64,000 bases of DNA from an uncultured Pelagibacteraceae bacterium (GTDB taxonomy: Bacteria; Pseudomonadota; Alphaproteobacteria; Pelagibacterales; Pelagibacteraceae). Location of the stretch: the NCBI GenBank assembly GCA_902629585.1, contig CACORI010000001.1, forward strand, positions 1 through 64,000. Direction: 5' to 3'. Both the position numbers and the translations under genes were made by a program. The first letter of the stretch is position 1, and each line of letters opens with the position of its first letter. Positions 19,212 to 29,327 of this stretch are shown piece by piece. A model generated the notes under the pieces. It saw only the letters and a program-made list of their open reading frames with translations. It did not search any database and had not been told where the DNA came from.

Positions 19212-20240
19212 ATGTCTGAGCCAGTAATTAAATGTGAAAATGTTTATAAGATTTTTGGAACAAATGCTCAAAAAATGCTTCAAGAATCTAATGGCAATGT
19301 TGATGCTAAAACTTTTCAAGAAAACGGTTGTATAGTTGGAGTGAACAATGCTTCTTTTGAAGTTTCAAAAGGAGAGATGTTAGTTGTTATGGGCTTATCA
19401 GGCTCAGGTAAATCAACTTTATTAAGATGTATTTCACGATTAACTGATGCAACAGGGGGTAAAATTTTTATAGAAGGCCAAGACCTCTTACAACTAAATA
19501 ATAAAGATCTAATCGATCTTAGAAGAAATAAAATGGGAATGGTTTTTCAAAGTTTTGCTTTACTTCCGCATAAAACTGTTGTTGAAAATATAGCTTTCCC
19601 ACTTCAGATTAAAGGAATTAAGACAGAAGACAGCATTAGCAAGGCAATGGATATGGTTAAACTAGTTGGTCTTGATGGTAGAGAAAACTATTTTCCAAGA
19701 GAACTTTCAGGTGGACAACAACAAAGAGTAGGTATTGCAAGATCTCTAGCTGTTGAACCTGATATTTGGTTTTTAGATGAGCCTTTTTCAGCCTTGGATC
19801 CATTGATTAGAAAAGAGATGCAGGATGAGTTTTTAAGACTTCAAGACAAGTTACAAAAAACAATTATGTTTATTACGCATGATTTTGATGAGGCTTTAAA
19901 ACTTGCTGATCGAATTGCAATTATGAAAGATGGTATAATTGAACAATTGGATACACCTGCTAATATTGTTTTAAACCCGGCCACGGAATATGTTAGAAAA
20001 TTTACTGAGGAAGTGCCTAGAGAAAAAGTTTTATTAATTAAAGATGTCATGGAGATGTCTAAAAATAATTTAGGTGATTTAAAAGTTTCTAAAGATGAAA
20101 TCATAGAGAATGTTGCGGAAAAAATTCTTACTCAAGAAAAACCAGTTGCTGTAGTAGATAAAAATAATGAAATCATAGGCTCTATTAATCCAATCAAAAT
20201 AATTAATACAGTTTTTGGAGGAAGAAAAAAAAATAACTAA
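19212..20240 (+). CDS. tmoW: ABC transporter ATP-binding protein, ProV/OpuAA type (TMAO/betaine uptake)
   Basis: 342 aa; Walker A GLSGSGKST, signature LSGGQQQRVGIARSLAVEPD, Walker B IWFLDEP; C-terminal CBS-like remnant. Confidence 0.75.
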   Translation: MSEPVIKCENVYKIFGTNAQKMLQESNGNVDAKTFQENGCIVGVNNASFEVSKGEMLVVMGLSGSGKSTLLRCISRLTDATGGKIFIEGQDLLQLNNKDLIDLRRNKMGMVFQSFALLPHKTVVENIAFPLQIKGIKTEDSISKAMDMVKLVGLDGRENYFPRELSGGQQQRVGIARSLAVEPDIWFLDEPFSALDPLIRKEMQDEFLRLQDKLQKTIMFITHDFDEALKLADRIAIMKDGIIEQLDTPANIVLNPATEYVRKFTEEVPREKVLLIKDVMEMSKNNLGDLKVSKDEIIENVAEKILTQEKPVAVVDKNNEIIGSINPIKIINTVFGGRKKNN

Positions 20241-20243
20241 ATT

Positions 20244-22397
20244 ATGGAACTTTTAAAGAGATATCCAAAAACTTTTCAATGGTTATTCCTATTAATTGTA
20301 TTCTTTGCTTTATGTTTTGCAATTGATGTCCCTGAAACATATAAGTTTATAAGAGGCCAAGCAGAATTTGTAAAAGATCCAAATCAAAGCAGTTATGTAT
20401 TTTTAGGTAAAGAGGTTAGATATTATGCTTTTGATGTCTTCTGGAGATTACCGCCATTGCTTGGATGGTTACCTATTTGGATTAATGACTCTTTATTTTT
20501 CTTAATGAACGAATGGATGCCGATTGAAGTTTGGAACGAAGATACTCAAGAATTTAAAAGTCGTCCAATAGTTTTACAAATAAGTAGAAATTTGACTGCC
20601 TTCATGACTTTTTTGATAGAATTAATAAGAGAGATTTTATTAGGCGGTCTCGAAACTATAGTTGCGTTTACCAGTTGGGATTGGATAGATAAAAACCCAT
20701 GGGCTGAATTACCAGGATTACCTTGGACAATTGTTGCAGCAGGCGCAGCGCTACTTTCATACAAACTAAGCGGCAAAGGTCTAGCTTTGTTTGCTGGTTT
20801 AACGATGGTTTATATTTCGGTATTTGGTCAATGGAAACCTTCTATGCAAACTCTTTCATTTATATTAGTAGCTGCTCCATTATCTTTCATTTTTGGTTTA
20901 GGATTGGGTATAGCAGCTTTTAAAAGTAAACGTGTGGAAAGAACTTTATATCCAATATTACTAGTAATGCAGACTATGCCGCAATATGCTGTATTAGTAC
21001 CAGCATTAGTTCTTTTTGGAGTAGGTGATCATGCTGCAGTAATTATTACTATGGTTGTAGCAATACCACCTATGATATTATTGACTCTATTAGGCTTAAG
21101 AGCAGTGCCCCCAGAGGTTATTGAGGCAGGTAGAATGAGTGGGTGTAATAATTTTCAATTAATGTTTAAAGTATTAATTCCTACTGCTAGAAGAGATATT
21201 CTAATTGGGGTAAATCAAGTCATCATGGTGTGTTTTTCGATGGCAGTTATTTCAGCTTTTATTGGAGCAAAAGGTTTAGGATTCAATTTATTATTAGCAC
21301 TAAACCAATTAAACATTGGACTAGCCTTAGAGGCAGGCTTATGTATTAGTTTAATTGCAATTCTTTTAGATAAAATGTCCTTAGCATGGGCTAACAAACA
21401 AACTGATTATTTTGGTAATCTTACCTTCTATCAAAGAAATAAGAATCTAATATTTTTTGGCGTAATATTTGTTATTGGAATAGTACTAGCTTATTTTGGC
21501 ACTTTTTTATTCAAAGGTACTTTTAATTATTTATTCGAAATTCCACACAATAAAGGAATATCGACTGCAGATTTTTGGAATAAAGGAGTAGATTGGATTT
21601 TTGAGACTTTCTTCGTATATATAAAAGCTTTCAACACATGGTTGATACAAGATGTACTTCAGCCAATGAGAGCACTTTATTTAAGAATGCCTGCAATAGC
21701 TACAATAGTGTTAGTAGTTGGTGCGGGGTATCTAATAGGTGGCTTACGTTCAGCATTAGTAGTGTGTGCTTTAACTTTATTTATCGCATTTAGCCCTTGG
21801 TGGGACAGAGCTTTAGTTACAACATATATGGCAACTTTCGGAGTTATTGTCTCTTGTATGATTGGGTTTACTGTAGGAACTTTATGTTTCCAAAATAAAC
21901 ATTCAGCAAACTTTATGTTAGGCGTTTGTGATATTTTTCAAACATTCCCATCTTTTGTCTATTTGATTCCAGTGATGATGCTGTTTGGTATAACTGATAC
22001 GTCTGTACTTATCGCAGTTATAGTTTATGCAACGATACCAGCTACAAGATATACAATTGAAGGACTTAGAAGTGTTCCTGCAGGACTGCATGATGCAGCA
22101 ACAATGTCAGGTGTAAATAAATTTCAAAGATTAACTAAAATAGAATTTCCTTTAGCATTTCCTCACATGATGCTTGGTATAAATCAAACAATTGTATTCG
22201 CTTTATTTATGGTGATCATAGGAGCATTTATTGGTACAGAAGATTTAGGTCAATATATTCTAAAAGCATTATCAGATAAAAAAGGTGCAGGGATTGGATT
22301 AACGCTTGGTATCTGTGTAGCTTTTATAGCTTTAATATTTGATAATTTAATAAGAGCTTATGTTCAAAAAAGAAAAAAACACCTTGGTATTGATTAA
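20244..22397 (+). CDS. tmoV: ABC transporter permease, ProW type, fused tandem permease domains
   Basis: 717 aa with two BPD-transporter domains: PEVIEAGRMSGCNNFQLMFKVLIPTARRDILIGVNQ and PAGLHDAATMSGVNKFQRLTKIEFPLAFPHMMLGINQ. Confidence 0.75.
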   Translation: MELLKRYPKTFQWLFLLIVFFALCFAIDVPETYKFIRGQAEFVKDPNQSSYVFLGKEVRYYAFDVFWRLPPLLGWLPIWINDSLFFLMNEWMPIEVWNEDTQEFKSRPIVLQISRNLTAFMTFLIELIREILLGGLETIVAFTSWDWIDKNPWAELPGLPWTIVAAGAALLSYKLSGKGLALFAGLTMVYISVFGQWKPSMQTLSFILVAAPLSFIFGLGLGIAAFKSKRVERTLYPILLVMQTMPQYAVLVPALVLFGVGDHAAVIITMVVAIPPMILLTLLGLRAVPPEVIEAGRMSGCNNFQLMFKVLIPTARRDILIGVNQVIMVCFSMAVISAFIGAKGLGFNLLLALNQLNIGLALEAGLCISLIAILLDKMSLAWANKQTDYFGNLTFYQRNKNLIFFGVIFVIGIVLAYFGTFLFKGTFNYLFEIPHNKGISTADFWNKGVDWIFETFFVYIKAFNTWLIQDVLQPMRALYLRMPAIATIVLVVGAGYLIGGLRSALVVCALTLFIAFSPWWDRALVTTYMATFGVIVSCMIGFTVGTLCFQNKHSANFMLGVCDIFQTFPSFVYLIPVMMLFGITDTSVLIAVIVYATIPATRYTIEGLRSVPAGLHDAATMSGVNKFQRLTKIEFPLAFPHMMLGINQTIVFALFMVIIGAFIGTEDLGQYILKALSDKKGAGIGLTLGICVAFIALIFDNLIRAYVQKRKKHLGID

Positions 22398-22405
22398 TAT
22401 TCTAA

Positions 22406-23734
22406 TTATTTTAAAAAAGTTTTCATTGAATCATCCATCGCATTTTCCCAAGGCGTATGATGAACTGGCGCAACTGAACCAGTAACAGGTGAAGAAAAAG
22501 ATTTATTTCTATAAGTCAAAATATTTTCAACTTTATGGTGTTCCCATTCTTTAAAGTGTTTTCTAATCAATTCAAAATCTATCTTTGGATAGTCTGACAT
22601 TTCGTGAAGATCTTTTGTATATTCGGTTTGAAAATCAATCATTTGATCTGGATTTTCAAGTTTCTCTTCTAATGCAACCCATTTATTAATATCTTTTTCA
22701 ACTTCACTTTCATTTGGTATTTTAATTTTATTCATTATCACGTCTCTTGCATACCAAGCCTGACAATCAAACATATTAAATGTATGAAACTGATCTTGCA
22801 TTCCAAGATATAAAAGTTTTTGATTATCTTGCCATACAACACCTTTATATAATTTTGGTGGATAAAGCCTGTTACCAGTTTTTAATTGCAAGCTTTGATC
22901 TAAAAACGGAAAATGATGCAAATAACCAGTGCATAAAATTACCACATCAGCTTCTTGTTCAGTACCATCTTTAAAAATTGCTTTTTTACCCACTAATTTA
23001 TCTAAGTAGTGTACCTCTTTCATTCCTTTGGGCCACTTAAATCCCATAGGATTATGTCTGTAACCTATAGTCACACTTTTTGCTCCATACTTGTTACATT
23101 GAAGTGCGATATCTTCTGCAGAGTAACTACTTCCTAAAACTATTACATTCTTATCTCTAAATTCTTCAGCATCTCTAAAGTCATGAGAATGCATTATTCT
23201 TCCTGGAAAAGATTTCATACCCTCATATTCAGGAATGAATGGAACAGAAAAATGACCAGTAGAAACCACAACATAATCAAAATTGTCCTTTAAAATCTTA
23301 TTATTAACTTTGTCTTGATAGCTAATCTCAAATTTTTCATTTTTAAATATTGTGTTAACTACTCTTGTATTAAATTTGATTTTATTTTTTAAATTACCCT
23401 TACTCACTCTTCCAACAATATAATCGTATAAGACTTCTCTAGGTGGAAATGACGGAATTGGTTTGCCAAAATGTTCATCAAAAGAGTAGTCAGCAAACTC
23501 TAAGCATTCTTTAGGTCCATTTGACCAAAGATATCGATACATACTATTTGGAATAGGATCTCCATATTGGTCAGATCCAGTTCTCCAGCTATAGTTCCAT
23601 AAACCACCCCAATCTTCTTGTTTTTCAAAACAAACTATTTCAGGAATTTTTTCACCTTTTTTTTCAGCTTGTTCGAAAGATCTCAACATTGATAAACCAC
23701 ATGGTCCAGCACCAATAATTGCAACTTTAGTCAT
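22406..23734 (-). CDS. tmm: Trimethylamine monooxygenase (flavin-containing monooxygenase)
   Basis: 442 aa; GAGPCGLS, FMO motif FPGRIMHSHDFRD, NADPH motif VLGSSYSAEDIAL; convergent with tmoV. Confidence 0.85.
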   Translation of the reverse strand: MTKVAIIGAGPCGLSMLRSFEQAEKKGEKIPEIVCFEKQEDWGGLWNYSWRTGSDQYGDPIPNSMYRYLWSNGPKECLEFADYSFDEHFGKPIPSFPPREVLYDYIVGRVSKGNLKNKIKFNTRVVNTIFKNEKFEISYQDKVNNKILKDNFDYVVVSTGHFSVPFIPEYEGMKSFPGRIMHSHDFRDAEEFRDKNVIVLGSSYSAEDIALQCNKYGAKSVTIGYRHNPMGFKWPKGMKEVHYLDKLVGKKAIFKDGTEQEADVVILCTGYLHHFPFLDQSLQLKTGNRLYPPKLYKGVVWQDNQKLLYLGMQDQFHTFNMFDCQAWYARDVIMNKIKIPNESEVEKDINKWVALEEKLENPDQMIDFQTEYTKDLHEMSDYPKIDFELIRKHFKEWEHHKVENILTYRNKSFSSPVTGSVAPVHHTPWENAMDDSMKTFLK

Positions 23735-23817
23735 TTAAATAATAATTTTAAAATAATTTTTTTTAAAATTAATTTACTAACAAAATACCAAAATTTAAAA
23801 TAAAATAATTCTGTTTT

Positions 23818-25296
23818 ATGAAAAAATTTATTATTTCTATAGACCAAGGAACAACCTCAAGTAGAGCTATTTTATTTGATCTGAAGGGGAAACCGATATT
23901 TGTTTCTCAAACAGAATTTACTCAATACTTTCCTAACGATGGTTGGGTTGAACATAACCCAGACGAAATATGGAAAACTACATTAAAGGTTTTGAGAAAT
24001 GTAATTAAAAAAAGCAAAAAGCTAAAAGGAAAAATTTTAACAATAGGAATTACAAATCAGAGAGAGACAACAATACTATGGGATAAAACTACGGGCAAAG
24101 CTGTTTATAATGCTATAGTTTGGCAAGATAGAAGATCATCTGAATATTGCAAAAAGTTAATAAGGCAAAAAAAAGAAACTATTATTTATAATAAAACTGG
24201 ATTGTTAATTGATGCATATTTTTCAGCGACAAAAATTAAATGGATAATAGAAAATGTTCCTAAAGCAAAAGAATTAATCAAAAAGAAAAGATTATTATTT
24301 GGAACTGTAGATTGTTTTCTTTTGTGGAAATTAACTAATGGAGCAGATCATGCTACAGACGCAACCAATGCAAGTAGAACCATGTTATTTAATATTTCTA
24401 CAAACGACTGGGATAAGCAAATACTAGGAATATTGAAAATACCTAGGGAAATATTACCCACAGTTAAAGATTGTTCGGCTGATTTTGGCCACACAGATCC
24501 CAGTCTTACTGGCACATCTTATCCTATAACAGGAATGGTAGGAGATCAGCAATCAGCAACTATAGGACAATGTTGTTTTGAACCAGGATCACTTAAAAGT
24601 ACTTACGGCACAGGAGCTTTTGTCCTTCTAAATACAGGAAGTAAAAAAGTTTATTCTAAAAATAGACTATTAACTACAATTGGATATAGAATTAATGGAA
24701 AAACAACTTACGCTTTAGAGGGATCTATTTTTATTGCTGGTGCCGGTGTGCAATGGTTACGAGACAAAATAAAATTTATAAAAAAAGCTTCTGATACTGA
24801 AAAAATAATTAAATCTTTGAAGTCCAATAATGGCATTTATTTAGTTCCAGCTTTTACGGGTCTTGGTGCTCCTTATTGGGCAGTAAATGCGAGAGGAGTA
24901 TTGTCAGGTTTGACTAGAGATACAGGTCCAAAAGAAATTGTAAGAGCTACAGTAGAGTCTGTTGCATACCAGACTCATGATTTATTTGAAGCAATGAAGA
25001 ATGATGGCTTGAGACCAAAAATAATAAAGGTAGATGGAGGAATGGTTAAAAATAATTGGTTTTCACAATTTTTAGCTGACGTAGTTGATGTAAAAGTGTT
25101 GAGACCAAAAGTAGATGAAACAACAGCTTTGGGTGCAGCTTTTATGGCAGGACTCCAAATAGGAGTTTATAAATCTTTAAAAGATATTTCTAACAACTGG
25201 CAAGTCGACAGAACCTTTCATCCTAAAATGAAATCATCTAATAGAAAAAATCTTATTAAAGGCTGGGATAAAGCAATTAAAAAAACATTATCATAA
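23818..25296 (+). CDS. glpK: Glycerol kinase
   Basis: 492 aa FGGY kinase: SIDQGTTSSRAILFD, NAIVWQDRRSSEYC, GTYGTGAFVLLNTG, VDGGMVKNNWFSQFLADV. Confidence 0.95.
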   Translation: MKKFIISIDQGTTSSRAILFDLKGKPIFVSQTEFTQYFPNDGWVEHNPDEIWKTTLKVLRNVIKKSKKLKGKILTIGITNQRETTILWDKTTGKAVYNAIVWQDRRSSEYCKKLIRQKKETIIYNKTGLLIDAYFSATKIKWIIENVPKAKELIKKKRLLFGTVDCFLLWKLTNGADHATDATNASRTMLFNISTNDWDKQILGILKIPREILPTVKDCSADFGHTDPSLTGTSYPITGMVGDQQSATIGQCCFEPGSLKSTYGTGAFVLLNTGSKKVYSKNRLLTTIGYRINGKTTYALEGSIFIAGAGVQWLRDKIKFIKKASDTEKIIKSLKSNNGIYLVPAFTGLGAPYWAVNARGVLSGLTRDTGPKEIVRATVESVAYQTHDLFEAMKNDGLRPKIIKVDGGMVKNNWFSQFLADVVDVKVLRPKVDETTALGAAFMAGLQIGVYKSLKDISNNWQVDRTFHPKMKSSNRKNLIKGWDKAIKKTLS

Positions 25297-25342
25297 TTAT
25301 TCAATTAGAAATTGAAAACCGTCTTAAAAATTGAATTTTTTT

Positions 25343-25371
25343 TTGACATACACTCTTCGATCTAGTTTAAT
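25343..25371 (+). promoter_or_regulatory. Putative sigma70-type promoter for glpV-like SBP
   Basis: TTGACA (25343-25348) - 17 nt - TTTAAT (25366-25371), 42 bp before ATG 25413. Confidence 0.5.
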
Positions 25372-25412
25372 TATTTATCTAAGAATAAATAATAACAAAA
25401 ACGGGGGAAATA

Positions 25413-27131
25413 ATGATTAAGACATTAAAAACTGTTCTTGCTGTTGCTGTTACATTTTCAATCCTAACTATTTCTAATGCATCTGCTAATGCAATTAAGA
25501 AATGGTCTAACGGTGAATTTAGTCTTTCTGTTTTATCTGCTAAAGAAAGAGAGAAAGAGCTAAAGTGGTTTCAAGATGCTGCTAAGCCATTCAAAGGAAT
25601 GACCTTAAAAGTAGTATCTGAGGGGATACCAACTCACGTGTACGAGTCTAAGACTCTTACAAAAGCGTTTGAAGAAATAACAGGCATCAAGGTACAACAC
25701 CAGATCATAGGAGAAGGCGACGTTGTAATGGCCGTTCAAACACAAATGCAAACTAACGTAAGTATTTACGATGCATATGTTAATGACTCAGACTTAATTG
25801 GTACGCACGCACGTATGCAGCAGGCTGTCAACTTAACTGACTGGATGAAAGGCGAAGGTAAAGCTGTTACTAATCCATATTTGGATTTAGATGATTTTAT
25901 AGGACTTCAATTTACTACAGGTCCAGATGGAAATCTTTACCAACTACCAGACCAACAATTTGCTAACCTTTATTGGTTTAGAAAAGACTGGTTTGATAGA
26001 CCTGAAATTCAAAAACAATTTAAAGCTAAATATGGTTATGATTTAGGTGTACCATTAAACTGGTCTGCTTATGAAGACATCGCTAAATTCTTTTCAGAAG
26101 ATGTAAAGACAATAGATGGTGTTAATATTTATGGTCATATGGACTACGGTAAAAGAGCTCCTGACTTAGGTTGGAGAATGACTGATGCATGGTTATCAAT
26201 GGCTGGTGCAGGAAGTAAAGGTCTACCTAATGGAGTACCTGTAGATGAGTGGGGAATAAGAATGGAACCAGGTTCATGTAACCCAGTTGGTGCTAACGTA
26301 TCAAGGGGTGGAGCTACTAATGGCCCTGCTGCAGTATACGCAATTAGAAAATGGGATGAATGGTTAAGAGCTTATGCGCCTCCGGGAGCAGCGGCTATGG
26401 ACTTTTATCAGTCTTTACCATCTCTTTCTTCAGGAAATGTTGCTCAGCAAATTTTTTGGTATACAGCTTTCACAGCTTCTTTAGTAGGAAAAGATCCTAA
26501 TAATAAAGTAGTTGATGCAAACGGTATGCCTTTATGGAGAATGGGCCCATCACCTAAAGGACCTTATTGGGAAGAAGGTATGAAGCTTGGATATCAAGAC
26601 GTTGGATCATGGACTTTATTTAAGTCTACTGACGTTGAGAGAAGAAAAGCTGCATGGTTGTACGCTCAATTTGCAGTTTCAAAAACTGTATCTCTTAAAA
26701 AAGCAGATGTAGGTTTAACTTTCGTAAGAAAAAGCACTGTTAACCACAAACACTTTACCAAGAGAGCGCCTGAATTAGGTGGACTTATTGAGTTCTATAG
26801 ATCAGACAACAGAAATGTATGGTCTCCTACAGGTATTAACGTTCCAGATTATCCGAAGCTTGCACAATTATGGTGGCAGCATATTGGAGAAGTTAACTCT
26901 GGTACATTTACACCACAACAAACTATGGATCGTCTTGCAGATGAGATGGACTTAGTTATGTCTCGTATGGAAGCTGCTGACAAAGCTAGTAACGCTTACG
27001 GTGGATGTGGACCAAGACTTAATAAACCAAGAGAAGCTTCTTATTGGTTAAATAAAGCTGGTTCGCCAAAAGCTAAAGTTAACGAGAAACCTCAAGGTAA
27101 AACCATAGCATACAAGGACGCTTGGAAATAA
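25413..27131 (+). CDS. glpV: ABC transporter substrate-binding protein, GlpV-type (glycerol uptake)
   Basis: 572 aa with signal peptide; large family 1 SBP next to glpK and a two-ATPase, two-permease plus DUF2160-like gene set typical of GlpSTPQUV. Confidence 0.75.
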   Translation: MIKTLKTVLAVAVTFSILTISNASANAIKKWSNGEFSLSVLSAKEREKELKWFQDAAKPFKGMTLKVVSEGIPTHVYESKTLTKAFEEITGIKVQHQIIGEGDVVMAVQTQMQTNVSIYDAYVNDSDLIGTHARMQQAVNLTDWMKGEGKAVTNPYLDLDDFIGLQFTTGPDGNLYQLPDQQFANLYWFRKDWFDRPEIQKQFKAKYGYDLGVPLNWSAYEDIAKFFSEDVKTIDGVNIYGHMDYGKRAPDLGWRMTDAWLSMAGAGSKGLPNGVPVDEWGIRMEPGSCNPVGANVSRGGATNGPAAVYAIRKWDEWLRAYAPPGAAAMDFYQSLPSLSSGNVAQQIFWYTAFTASLVGKDPNNKVVDANGMPLWRMGPSPKGPYWEEGMKLGYQDVGSWTLFKSTDVERRKAAWLYAQFAVSKTVSLKKADVGLTFVRKSTVNHKHFTKRAPELGGLIEFYRSDNRNVWSPTGINVPDYPKLAQLWWQHIGEVNSGTFTPQQTMDRLADEMDLVMSRMEAADKASNAYGGCGPRLNKPREASYWLNKAGSPKAKVNEKPQGKTIAYKDAWK

Positions 27132-27151
27132 CCTTAGGTTAATCTAAATTT

Positions 27152-27181
27152 AAAAAGGGGCATTTATTGCCCCTTTTTTTT
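27152..27181 (+). terminator. Rho-independent terminator/attenuator between SBP and ATPase genes
   Basis: AAAAAGGGGC-ATTTATT-GCCCCTTTTTTTT, immediately after the SBP stop. Confidence 0.85.
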
Positions 27182-27205
27182 GAAGCTAAATTACAAATTA
27201 TAAAT

Positions 27206-28270
27206 ATGAGTTTAGAATTAAAGAATGTTGAAAAAAAAGTAGGTATAGAAACTCATATTTATTCAACAAATTTAAAATTAGAAAAAAACACCATTAATGT
27301 TCTATTAGGCTCCACTCTTGCAGGCAAAACAACTCTAATGCAAATTATGGCTGGTCTAGACAAACCCACATCAGGCGAAATTTGGTTTAATGGTGAAAAT
27401 GTTACTGGTAAAGAAGTTCAAAAAAGAAATTGTTCTATGGTTTACCAACAATTTATTAATTATCCAAACTTTACTGTTTTTGAAAATATTGCTTCACCAT
27501 TGAAAATTACGGGTGTGAAACCTGATGAAATTAACAAAAGAGTAGGAAAAGTTGCTGAACTTTTAAAATTATCGGCTATGTTAAATAAAAAACCTGATGA
27601 ATTATCTGGAGGTCAACAGCAGAGAACTGCACTAGCTCGAGCGCTAGTAAAAGACTCAGATTTGATATTACTAGATGAACCTTTAGCTAATTTAGATTTT
27701 AAACTTCGTGAAGAGCTAAGAGAAGAATTACCTAAACTTTTTGAAGATAGAGACTGTATTGTCGTATATGCAACAACAGAACCCTTAGATGCATTAATGA
27801 TAGGTGGAAACACTGCAACATTATTAGAAGGAAATGTTATTCAATATGGAAAAACTTTAGATGTTTACAGTAAACCTGAAAATTTAATTTCAGCTAAAGT
27901 ATTTAGCGATCCTCCAATGAATATAGCTGAAATAACCAAAAGTGGAGAAATTTTCAAATTAAAAGATAACGATGTCCAATGGAAATCAAACGTAAAAATC
28001 AAAGATGGAAACTACAAAATAGGTATAAGACCACACAATATAACTACATACAAAGAAGGAAATAATTCAGTTGAAATTAATGGAAAAGTTTTAATTTCTG
28101 AATTAAGTGGGTCAGAAAGCTTAATTCATTTTACTAACGGAAAACTTAATTGGGTTTCGTTATCAAACGGTATTCAGCAAAAAAATATTGGTGAGAATAC
28201 AAAATTATTTATGAATGTAGATGAGTTTTTATATTTTGATATAAATAACAGATTGGTCACTAATGGCTAA
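27206..28270 (+). CDS. glpS: ABC transporter ATP-binding protein (GlpS-type)
   Basis: Track ORF start 27167 lies inside the terminator; the ATG at 27206 gives MSLELKNVEKKVG. Walker A GSTLAGKTT, LSGGQQQRTALARALVKDSD. Confidence 0.75.
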   Translation: MSLELKNVEKKVGIETHIYSTNLKLEKNTINVLLGSTLAGKTTLMQIMAGLDKPTSGEIWFNGENVTGKEVQKRNCSMVYQQFINYPNFTVFENIASPLKITGVKPDEINKRVGKVAELLKLSAMLNKKPDELSGGQQQRTALARALVKDSDLILLDEPLANLDFKLREELREELPKLFEDRDCIVVYATTEPLDALMIGGNTATLLEGNVIQYGKTLDVYSKPENLISAKVFSDPPMNIAEITKSGEIFKLKDNDVQWKSNVKIKDGNYKIGIRPHNITTYKEGNNSVEINGKVLISELSGSESLIHFTNGKLNWVSLSNGIQQKNIGENTKLFMNVDEFLYFDINNRLVTNG

Positions 28271-29327
28271 AATTACTTTAAAAGATTTAAGTCATAGCTA
28301 TTTAACAAAACAAAGTAACGATGCAGACTGGGCATTAAGAGGAGTTGATATTGATTGGAAAGATGGGGGAGCTTACGCATTATTAGGCCCTTCTGGTTGT
28401 GGAAAGACAACATTACTAAACATTATTTCAGGCTTATTAAAACCAACTAAAGGTGAAATTTTATTTGATGATAAAGATGTAACGGCCTTAAATCCAGTTG
28501 AAAGAGATATTGCTCAAATATTTCAGTTTCCAGTTATATACGACACTATGACTGTTTATGATAATTTAGCCTTTCCACTTAAAAATAGAGGCCTTTCTAA
28601 AACAGAAATTGACTCAAAAGTAAAAGAAATTGGAGAAATGTTAGAACTGACATCAACTCTCAATAATAAAGCCGCTGGATTAACAGCAGATGGAAAACAA
28701 AAAATTTCTTTAGGAAGAGGACTAGTCAGATCAGATGTTAACGTAATTATGTTTGATGAACCTTTAACGGTTATTGATCCTCATTTGAAATGGGTTTTAA
28801 GGTCAAAGTTAAAAGAATTACACCAAAAAATTAGTCGGACTATGATTTATGTTACTCATGACCAAATTGAAGCATTAACTTTTGCAGATCAAGTAGTGGT
28901 TATGCATGATGGGCAAATCGTTCAAACGGGTACTCCTGTAGAATTATTTGAAAAACCAAAACATACTTTTGTAGGACATTTTATTGGTTCGCCAGGCATG
29001 AATATTCTTCCTTGTGAAATTGAAAATGGCCAAATTAATTTTGAAGGAAAGATCTTATCAAATAATACAAGTATTAAAAAAACAAATTTTAGCAAAACTC
29101 AAATAGGCATAAGGCCAGAATTTGTCAATTTTTCTAATGAGGGAATTGAAGTAAAGATCAAAAGAGTAAGTAATACAGGCAGACATAAAGTAATTGATAC
29201 TGAGTGTAGTAGCGGAATTATTAAAATTTTAACTAACGCTTCCGCAGAGATACCTAGTGATAGTGCACATATAACTTTCGAAAAAAAATACACTTATGTA
29301 TATGGAGATGACTGGATAATTGAATAA
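28263..29327 (+). CDS. glpT: ABC transporter ATP-binding protein (GlpT-type)
   Basis: 354 aa; GPSGCGKTT, degenerate signature LTADGKQKISLGRGLVRSD, VIMFDEPL; overlaps previous gene. Confidence 0.75.
   Translation: MAKITLKDLSHSYLTKQSNDADWALRGVDIDWKDGGAYALLGPSGCGKTTLLNIISGLLKPTKGEILFDDKDVTALNPVERDIAQIFQFPVIYDTMTVYDNLAFPLKNRGLSKTEIDSKVKEIGEMLELTSTLNNKAAGLTADGKQKISLGRGLVRSDVNVIMFDEPLTVIDPHLKWVLRSKLKELHQKISRTMIYVTHDQIEALTFADQVVVMHDGQIVQTGTPVELFEKPKHTFVGHFIGSPGMNILPCEIENGQINFEGKILSNNTSIKKTNFSKTQIGIRPEFVNFSNEGIEVKIKRVSNTGRHKVIDTECSSGIIKILTNASAEIPSDSAHITFEKKYTYVYGDDWIIE

Noticed and set aside
25297-25345. Possible glpK terminator (TTCAATT-AGA-AATTGAA then T-run)
   Set aside because: A/T-only 7-bp stem with an intervening spacer before the T tract; too weak to call.
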